Source of the DNA: Mesorhizobium loti
Lineage (GTDB): Bacteria; Pseudomonadota; Alphaproteobacteria; Rhizobiales; Rhizobiaceae
NCBI RefSeq assembly: GCF_013170705.1
Contig: NZ_CP033334.1
Location: 1,302,001-1,366,000 of the forward strand
Length of the DNA: 64,000 nucleotides
Reading direction: 5' to 3'
This document shows, piece by piece, positions 58,477 to 64,000 of the stretch; the stretch's first letter is position 1; each line of letters starts with the position of its first letter. The translations under genes were made by a program, and so were the position numbers. The notes under the pieces were generated by a model. That model saw only the letters and a list, made by a program, of their open reading frames with translations. It searched no databases and was not told where the DNA came from.

Positions 58477-59159
58477 ACGAGTTGAAGAAGTCCGATCGCG
58501 CACCCTACCTTATGTGCGCGGACGATGTTCAAATCGGCGACGACGTCTCCATAGGCGCCTATGTCGTCCTCTATCCCGGAACACGACTGGGCCGCGGAGC
58601 CCGTATCGAGCATGGCGCCATAATAGGCAGACCAAGCCAATCGAATCCCGGTTCGGTTGCCCAGCCAACAGTTCAGCAGCCGACCGACATAGGCGAGAGA
58701 ACCATCGTTGGCGCCTACGCCATCGTCTGCTCCGGCGCGATGACCGGCCCCGACGCCTATATCGGTGACCATGCCCTGATCCGCGAAGGCGCGCGTCTTG
58801 GGGAAAGGAGCAGCGTCGGTTTCTCCTGTACGGTGGGAAGCAAGTGCGTCATCGGAGAAAACACAAGAATCCAGGGGTTTTGCGGATTTCCGGCAGGGAC
58901 CATTATCGAAAGCGACTGTGCCATCGGGCCCTACGTCGTCGCGCTCGCCACCACGTTCAGTCCCAACGGGAGGACACCTGACGGTCCCGTTGTCGTTCGG
59001 CAGGGTGCCCGTATCGGCAGCGCCGTCCAATTGATGCCCGGGGTGGAAATTGGTGCCGGCGCAACGGTCGGCGCCGCCTCGGTGGTCACCCGCAGCGTCC
59101 AGCCCGGCATGACCGTGCGCGGAACCCCGGCATCCGCCAACGTGACAAGAGATGGATGA
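58473..59159 (+). CDS. Hexapeptide-repeat (left-handed beta-helix) acyltransferase-like protein
   Basis: 228 residues built of isoleucine-patch hexapeptides: CADDVQIGDDVSIGAYVVLYPGTRLGRGARIEHGAIIG, IGERTIVGAYAIV, IGDHALIREGARLGERSSVG and VGSKCVIGENTRIQG. The end (GARIGSAVQLMPGVEIGAGATVGAASVVTRSV) is like acetyltransferases of sugar nucleotides or O-antigen (NeuD/WbbJ/DapH-type). The donor is probably acyl-CoA or acetyl-CoA. Translation is coupled to the glycosyltransferase gene, suggesting that both modify one sugar. Confidence 0.85.
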   Translation: MNELKKSDRAPYLMCADDVQIGDDVSIGAYVVLYPGTRLGRGARIEHGAIIGRPSQSNPGSVAQPTVQQPTDIGERTIVGAYAIVCSGAMTGPDAYIGDHALIREGARLGERSSVGFSCTVGSKCVIGENTRIQGFCGFPAGTIIESDCAIGPYVVALATTFSPNGRTPDGPVVVRQGARIGSAVQLMPGVEIGAGATVGAASVVTRSVQPGMTVRGTPASANVTRDG

Positions 59160-59190
59160 AACTGGCGGGAGGGAGGGAGGTCTATGCCGT

Positions 59191-59811
59191 TCAACCCGCC
59201 GGGTGGCGCAACTGCTGTTCCTCCCCGGTGCTAAGAAGGGACCGGATCGCTCTGAACACCAGCGTTATGGCTTCGTCGCGCCCGACATCGTCGGCGACTG
59301 CCTTGCGCAGCCAAAGTCCATCGATCAGGGCAGCGATGACAAAACTCGCCTCGCGAAGGCGTGTTGTATCGAACATCCCTGCAAACACCGAAGCCAGGTT
59401 TGAGCGCAATCGGCGGTAAAACAGCCGCTGGAGCCGGGCATATTGCGGATTTACGCCCGCCTCGGCACAGACCGACAGCCACGCATTGGCGATGGGGCGG
59501 GTGAACGCCGAGGCGGGAAAGTTTCCTTCAACGATCGCTTCCAACCGTGCCCAACCGGTCCGCGCCGCCTCCAGTCGCGCTATGACGTCTTCCATCAGCA
59601 GGCGATTGTTGTGGCGCACCATGCCGAACAGAACCTCGTCCTTACCCTTGAAATAATAGGCAAGGATGCCGGGCGACATGCCGGCTTCACGGCATATGCG
59701 GGCCGAGGTCATGCCTTGCAACCCATGCTCGAGGAATACGCGGCGGGCGGCGGCAATCAGCTCGACGCGCCGTATGTCCTCGATTTTCGTCCGCTTGCCC
59801 TGAGTCGTCAT
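59191..59811 (-). CDS. betI: TetR-family regulator BetI (choline-responsive)
   Basis: 206 residues. N-terminal TetR helix-turn-helix (RRVELIAAARRVFLEHGLQG, SARICREAGMSPGILAYYFKGKDEV). The C-terminal domain is BetI-like (FTRPIANAWLSVCAEAGVNPQYARLQRLF, IDGLWLRKAV). BetI represses choline uptake and oxidation genes and is released by choline. The gene is divergent from choX. ATG 59811 follows GAAAGAGC; a longer start at 59847 is possible. Confidence 0.88.
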   Translation of the reverse strand: MTTQGKRTKIEDIRRVELIAAARRVFLEHGLQGMTSARICREAGMSPGILAYYFKGKDEVLFGMVRHNNRLLMEDVIARLEAARTGWARLEAIVEGNFPASAFTRPIANAWLSVCAEAGVNPQYARLQRLFYRRLRSNLASVFAGMFDTTRLREASFVIAALIDGLWLRKAVADDVGRDEAITLVFRAIRSLLSTGEEQQLRHPAG

Positions 59812-59835
59812 TGCTCTTTCTAGCAAATAAGATTT

Positions 59836-59872
59836 TTGTACGCTCATACAAGATTCTATATTGACATATAAT
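59836..59872. promoter_or_regulatory. betI-choX divergent promoter with operator dyad
   Basis: A perfect -10 box TATAAT (59867-59872) lies 57 bases before the choX ATG. TTGTA-N6-TACAA (59836-59851), an inverted repeat, lies in or near the -35 position, where BetI would block both promoters. The region is markedly AT rich compared with its surroundings. Confidence 0.5.
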
Positions 59873-59928
59873 GCAGAGGCCATAGCGTTGGCGGGCAATT
59901 CGTCTCACGAAAAAAATGGGGAGCCACA

Positions 59929-60858
59929 ATGCGCACGAGACTCGTTCTGGCCTTGCTTTCGGCGCTCGTCGCCTCGCCGGTCATGGCCGCCGACGCATCG
60001 CAATGTCGGAAGGTCCGCATGGCGGATCTGGGCTGGACCGACATCGCCCTGACCAACACCACCGCCGAGGTCATCCTCGATGCCTTGGGATATGACGCCA
60101 CTCAAACCTTGCTCGGCCTCGGGGTCGCCTATTCGGCGCTGAAGGAAAACGACATGGATGTCTTCCTGGGCAATTGGAGGCCGGTCCAGGACGAGGAATA
60201 CAAATCCTACTTCGACGAGGGATCGGTCGAAGTGCTGGGCGTCAACCTGGAGGGTGCCAAGTACACGCTGGCCGTACCGCAATATGTCGCGGACCAGGGG
60301 ATCAAAAGCTTCGACGATCTTGCTTCCCATGCCGACAAGTTCGGCCGCAAGATTTACGGAATCGAGGCAGGCTCGAACAAGCCGCTGCTCGACATGGTGG
60401 CCGCCAACCGGCACGGGATGGGCGATTGGCAGATTATCGAATCCAGCGAGGCAGCAATGCTGACGCAGGTCTCGAATTCCGTGGCGGACAAGAGCTGGGT
60501 CGTCTTCCTTGGCTGGGAACCGCATCCGATGAATCTCGATTACAAGATAAGCTATTTGTCGGGCGGGGACGTCGAGTTCGGACCGAATTTCGGCGGCGCC
60601 ACGGTGCGCACCATCGCTCGCAAGGGATTCTCGGCGGAATGCCCCAACGCGGCCAAACTGTTCGCCAATCTGGTATTCGATCTCGACTACGAGAACCACG
60701 GCATGCGGATGATCCTGGGGGAGGGCAAATCCGCCGACGAAGCCGCCCGCGAGATGATCAAGCGCAATCCGGACAAGCTCGCCAAATGGCTGGACGGCGT
60801 CTCGACCCTTGGCGGCCAGCCAGCCGTGCCGGCCGTGAAAAGCGCTCTCGGCCTTTAG
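59929..60858 (+). CDS. choX: Choline/glycine-betaine ABC transporter substrate-binding protein
   Basis: 309 residues. Signal peptide (RLVLALLSALVASPVMAA) for periplasmic export. The mature protein has VRMADLGWTDIALTNTTAEVILDALGY, the ChoX start, VFLGNWRPVQDEEYKSYFDEG and WVVFLGWEPHPMNLDYKISYL, with aromatic residues that form the choline-binding box. In Sinorhizobium choX is followed by choW (permease) and choV (ATPase). Here neither follows; an alcohol dehydrogenase gene starts on the next base. The choVW genes may be elsewhere in the genome. Confidence 0.92.
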   Translation: MRTRLVLALLSALVASPVMAADASQCRKVRMADLGWTDIALTNTTAEVILDALGYDATQTLLGLGVAYSALKENDMDVFLGNWRPVQDEEYKSYFDEGSVEVLGVNLEGAKYTLAVPQYVADQGIKSFDDLASHADKFGRKIYGIEAGSNKPLLDMVAANRHGMGDWQIIESSEAAMLTQVSNSVADKSWVVFLGWEPHPMNLDYKISYLSGGDVEFGPNFGGATVRTIARKGFSAECPNAAKLFANLVFDLDYENHGMRMILGEGKSADEAAREMIKRNPDKLAKWLDGVSTLGGQPAVPAVKSALGL

Positions 60859-61890
60859 ATGACGCAAAGCATGCTTGCGGCCGTGCTGGAACACGCCGGC
60901 CAGCCGTTGCACATCATGAGCGTGCCGCGGCCGGAACCGGGTCCCGGAGAAATACTGGTCCGTCTGGAGGCCAGCGGCATATGCCATACCGATGTGCATG
61001 TGTGGCAAGGGCATCTGCGGCCGGCTTCGGGGCAAGCGGCGGCGATTCTTGGCCATGAGGGCGTGGGCAGGGTGGTGCGGACGGGTGCCGGCGTCACGGG
61101 CTGGCGGGTTGGCGAGCGGGCGGGCGTCGCCTGGCTGCATGACGCCTGCGGCTGCTGCGATGAATGCCACGCCGACATGGAATCCTTCTGCCAGCACCAG
61201 CGCGCCCATGGCTTCGATGTCGCGGGCACTTTTGCCGAATATGTCGTGGCCGATGCGCGTTTCGCTGCGCGCGTGCCGGACCAAGGCGATGCGGCCATGC
61301 TGGCGCCTTTGATGTGCGCGGGCCTGACCGCTTTCGGGGCGCTGAAGCGGGCGGAGGTCGTTGCCGGCGAGGTCTGTGCCGTGTTCGGCTGCGGTGGCCT
61401 GGGCCTTTATGCGATCCAGATCGCCCGGCGGCTCGGCGCGGTGGTCATCGCCGTCGACACGGATGAGGCCAAGCTCCGCCTCGCGGCTTCACTTGGCGCC
61501 GAACACACGCTTCTTGCCTCGCCCGGTCTGGCTGGTGATTGGCCGGCGCGGCTGCGTGCCCATGTCTGCATCAATTTTGCGCCGACACCGGCGAGCTGGG
61601 ATGCGATGACCGCGGCCATCCGTCCGCGCGGCAGGATCATCGCCGCGGCCATGGTCTCGCAACCGGTACCCCTCAGCCAGGAATGGCTCACCGCCACCGG
61701 TGTCTGGATAACCGGCACCAGCGTGGGCACGCGCGCGCAGATGCGTGAACTGATGCAATTGCACGAGGCGCAGCCGCTAGAGGCTCAGGTCGAGCGCGTC
61801 ACGCTCGCGGAAGTGACCAGCGCGCTGGGGCGGTTGAAAGCGGGCACCGCCGAAGGACGGCAGGCGATTGTCTTTGGTGCCGGTGTCTGA
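60859..61890 (+). CDS. Zinc-dependent medium-chain alcohol dehydrogenase
   Basis: 343 residues. Catalytic zinc ligands are in ASGICHTDVHVWQG (Cys), ILGHEGVGRV (His-Glu), and a later Cys in LMCAGLTAFGAL. The structural zinc loop CGCCDECHADMESFCQ is canonical (C-x2-C-x2-C-x7-C). The Rossmann motif is CAVFGCGGLGLYAIQIA. It resembles AdhP/propanol-preferring enzymes. Its start codon abuts the choX stop with no spacing, and it has no own promoter, so it is part of a BetI-controlled transcript. Oxidation of choline or a choline-derived alcohol is possible but speculative. Confidence 0.88.
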   Translation: MTQSMLAAVLEHAGQPLHIMSVPRPEPGPGEILVRLEASGICHTDVHVWQGHLRPASGQAAAILGHEGVGRVVRTGAGVTGWRVGERAGVAWLHDACGCCDECHADMESFCQHQRAHGFDVAGTFAEYVVADARFAARVPDQGDAAMLAPLMCAGLTAFGALKRAEVVAGEVCAVFGCGGLGLYAIQIARRLGAVVIAVDTDEAKLRLAASLGAEHTLLASPGLAGDWPARLRAHVCINFAPTPASWDAMTAAIRPRGRIIAAAMVSQPVPLSQEWLTATGVWITGTSVGTRAQMRELMQLHEAQPLEAQVERVTLAEVTSALGRLKAGTAEGRQAIVFGAGV

Positions 61891-62259
61891 GATGCCGTCG
61901 GCCGAGTCGTATCGGCGGGATACGCATTGCCAGATACGCCACCGACAGGGGATTGGGCAGACTGTGCCGCCAGACCGGATGGGCGGGCGATGCTTGGCGG
62001 GCCGAAGCCGAAGAAACGGAGAACTACGTCTACTCCATAGCCCTCCAAAATTGAGCGAATGGCGACAATTGGGGTGGGTAGCGGAGGTTAGCTATTGCAA
62101 GGCAGACTGCCAAATCGGACGAGCGTGACCACGGTCTGCTTCTCGGCATGAACAGTGATCCGAAGGCAAGATGTGAGGACGGGCAGCGGCGATCTTGCGG
62201 CACACCTGAACTCGGTGGAAAGCAAGCGGGCTCCATCGGGGGCGCATACTCCCGATCAA
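61891..62259. other. Intergenic stretch without a supported gene
   Basis: 369 bases between the alcohol dehydrogenase and azoreductase genes. Only short, poorly composed frames occur, including a 68-codon frame on the minus strand (62030-62236) rich in Pro, Arg and Ser that I do not accept as a gene. No clear repeat or terminator with a T tract is visible. It may contain decayed sequence. Confidence 0.5.
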
Positions 62260-62877
62260 TCAGGCGGCCGCAGCGCGATTGAGTTTCGGAACGACGGCGT
62301 CGATGAACGTGTCCATCGTTGCTTCACCCATATCCACGGCCTTGGCACCTTCGCCATGGATAATCCTCACGTCGGTGATGCCGAGGACGTTGAGAATGGC
62401 CTTGAGGTATCGGGGGGCAAAATTGAGGTGGTTGATGGGCGAGGCCTCGCCATAGATGCCGCCGGACGCCAGCACCACGGTGGCTCTCTTGCCGATCAGC
62501 AGTCCCTTGCCGTCGAAGCCAAGCGTTACGCCCTTGCGCACGATGTGATCGATCCAGGCTTTGAGGCTGGCCGGGATATTGTAGTTGTAGACCGGCGTGG
62601 CGATGACAAGCTCGTCAGCTGCCAGCAATTCGGCAACCAGCGCGTCCGAGAGACGCAGTTGCTCGGCCATGTCCGAGGTATGGGCATGCGGTGACGTGAA
62701 ATAGGCCGACAACCACGGCATGGTCACGTGCGGCAGCGCATCCACGGCCAGGTCGCGCCGCACGACCGCGCCATCCGGGTGCACCTCGAGCCAATTGGCG
62801 ACAAGGCGTTTGGTCAGCTGGCGGGAAATCGAAGCCTCGCCGCGCGCGCTGGTTTCGACAACGAGAAGGTTGGGCAT
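62260..62877 (-). CDS. azoR: FMN-dependent NADH-azoreductase
   Basis: 205 residues with a flavodoxin-like fold. It starts MPNLLVVETSARGEASISRQLT, which binds FMN phosphate, and has the family blocks VIATPVYNYNIPASLKAWIDHIVRKGVTL and VVLASGGIYGE. AzoR reduces quinones and azo dyes with NADH and is generally a quinone-stress defence. Its gene is divergent from a LysR-type regulator, the usual layout for regulated azoR. Confidence 0.93.
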   Translation of the reverse strand: MPNLLVVETSARGEASISRQLTKRLVANWLEVHPDGAVVRRDLAVDALPHVTMPWLSAYFTSPHAHTSDMAEQLRLSDALVAELLAADELVIATPVYNYNIPASLKAWIDHIVRKGVTLGFDGKGLLIGKRATVVLASGGIYGEASPINHLNFAPRYLKAILNVLGITDVRIIHGEGAKAVDMGEATMDTFIDAVVPKLNRAAAA

Positions 62878-62992
62878 GGCGTCCTCAAGGTTTGGGCTAA
62901 ACAGCCGGAACAGATGCGGACGATATAGGCTTTCTATCCAGCAGCAGGAGCGATAATAAAGTGATCATCTCTATCGGCTAATATGATGGATC

Positions 62993-63892
62993 ATGATCGG
63001 CAGTCTCAGCCTCGACCAGTTGCGCATCCTGGTGACCATTGCTGATGCCGGCAGCTTTTCGGCGGCCGGGCGGCAATTGCGCCGCGCGCAATCGGCAATC
63101 AGCCAATCGGTGGCGACATTGGAAGCCGCGCAGGGCGTCCAGCTCTTTGACCGCAGCACACATCGCCCCCGTCTGACTGAAACGGGCCGGGTTCTGGTCG
63201 ATCAGGCCCGGCTGGTGCTTTCGAGCGCGGCACGCTTCGAGGCCGTCGCGACCGGGGCGCGAGGCGGGGTCGAGCCCGAGCTTGCCCTAGCCATAGATCC
63301 GCTGGTGCCCACCGCCCCGCTTATCGAAAGCCTGCGCGCGTTGCACCAGGCCTATCCGCATCTTCCCATAAGCTTCTCGACCGAGGGCCTGGGCGGGGCG
63401 CTGCGTCGTTTGCGCAGCGGCGACGTCGCACTGGCCTTCTGCCTGCTGCTGCCGGTGGTGCCCGAGGACGTCGTGGCATTGCCGCTGCTGCGCATGGCGC
63501 TGACGCCTGTGGTCAGCGCCGATCACCCATTGGCAGCGCTTGGTCGTCCGGCAACCCGCAACGACCTGGAGCGCCATATCCAGCTCGTCCTGTCCGACCC
63601 GGTCGATCGGGAAGCGAACAATTACGGCCTGGCCAGCGCCACGCGGTGGCGCTTTGTCGACCTCGGCCGCAGGCTGGATTTCCTGCTGGCCGGCTTCGGC
63701 TGGTGCCGGATGCCGGAGCATCTGATTGCCGATCATCTCGCAGCCAGCGTTCTAGTTCGGCTCGAGCTGGCCGAAGATGCCCGTGACCCGGCAAACGCCC
63801 TGACCATCTACGCCGCTCGCATGGCGGACCATGAACCTGGCCCGGCCGGCCGGTGGCTCCTTAACGACCTGCAGGTCCGGCTGTCGCTCTGA
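62993..63892 (+). CDS. LysR-family transcriptional regulator
   Basis: 299 residues. Winged helix at 1-65: LDQLRILVTIADAGSFSAAGRQLRRAQSAISQSVATLEAAQGVQLFDR region, then the effector domain. The 115-base divergent region with azoR contains ATCAT / ATGAT arms around 62960-62990 (ATCATCTC...TAATATGATGG), a likely LysR-type binding area. It presumably controls azoR in response to quinones. The final 108 bases of the window after its stop hold nothing I can support. Confidence 0.9.
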   Translation: MIGSLSLDQLRILVTIADAGSFSAAGRQLRRAQSAISQSVATLEAAQGVQLFDRSTHRPRLTETGRVLVDQARLVLSSAARFEAVATGARGGVEPELALAIDPLVPTAPLIESLRALHQAYPHLPISFSTEGLGGALRRLRSGDVALAFCLLLPVVPEDVVALPLLRMALTPVVSADHPLAALGRPATRNDLERHIQLVLSDPVDREANNYGLASATRWRFVDLGRRLDFLLAGFGWCRMPEHLIADHLAASVLVRLELAEDARDPANALTIYAARMADHEPGPAGRWLLNDLQVRLSL

Positions 63893-64000
63893 TCCGGTCA
63901 AACAGTTGTCGTCAGTATCGCCTAATCCCTGACATGTCAGTCGCCAGAACGAGCAGGGTTCATGTCACCTTGCTCAGTTCACGGATCGGGAGGCGGCTGA

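Noticed and set aside
62030..62236. 68-codon minus-strand frame between the alcohol dehydrogenase and azoreductase genes
   Set aside because: No ribosome binding site, Pro/Arg/Ser-rich composition and no recognisable domain.

Overview
The window is high-GC alphaproteobacterial chromosome, most likely Mesorhizobium or a close Phyllobacteriaceae relative. This is inferred from the gene content and protein sequences, not from a database search: an atpHAGDC operon whose beta subunit has a long Ala/Lys-rich N-terminus, Usg, an SDHAF4-like DUF1674 protein, a ChoX-type choline-binding protein with divergent BetI, a TadG-like von Willebrand protein, and short palindromic intergenic repeats typical of rhizobia. 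It is densely coded, with no rRNA, tRNA, CRISPR array, prophage or intact insertion sequence that I could recognise. About 55 genes are supported.

Layout. 1-5130: a palindromic repeat, a UMF1-type MFS transporter, then (minus strand) purH and a heparinase II/III-like protein. 5279-9864: rsmB overlapping htpX, DUF1674, a HAD phosphatase and a transglutaminase-like protein; two related palindromic elements follow two of the stop codons directly. 10243-16062: an orphan TadG-like protein, a 23-codon ORF with an almost ideal Shine-Dalgarno, cyclopropane fatty acid synthase, a MOSC protein and acetyl-CoA synthetase. 16366-21622: usg, doxX, two aldo/keto reductases and an MFS/LysR divergent pair with a palindromic operator. 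21771-26515: a PIN/Phd toxin-antitoxin pair, yggS, leuS, lptE. 26781-33073: an FtsK-like translocase without membrane segments, a small transaldolase, priA and a second PIN/Phd pair. 33141-39765: an Asp/Glu-type racemase, a membrane protein and the F1 part of ATP synthase. 39818-43259: a divergent hexuronate cluster (uxuB-like / uxaC and a KdgF-like cupin).

43279-45966 is the most original part. Two overlapping genes encode split-barrel flavin-type proteins, one fused to a GAF domain and a winged-helix-like C-terminus. They diverge from a hemerythrin-like protein, and the shared intergenic region carries two pairs of TAGGAA repeats with 11-bp periodicity, as expected for an OmpR/PhoB-type DNA binder. 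This may be a self-contained redox- or gas-responsive regulatory unit. It is followed by a small Cys-rich ORF, a coniferyl-aldehyde-dehydrogenase-type ALDH and an unusual beta-propeller/sulfotransferase fusion overlapping recQ.

51733-56873: a MarR regulator diverges from an MHS-type MFS transporter and an AaeB/AaeX/AaeA-like exporter set. 57151-59159: a glycosyltransferase-like gene overlapping a hexapeptide acyltransferase. 59191-61890: betI divergent from choX, which is joined to a zinc alcohol dehydrogenase rather than to choW/choV. 62260-63892: azoreductase divergent from a LysR regulator. Gene functions are read from recognisable motifs and family resemblance; start sites were set by ribosome binding sites and family alignment from memory.
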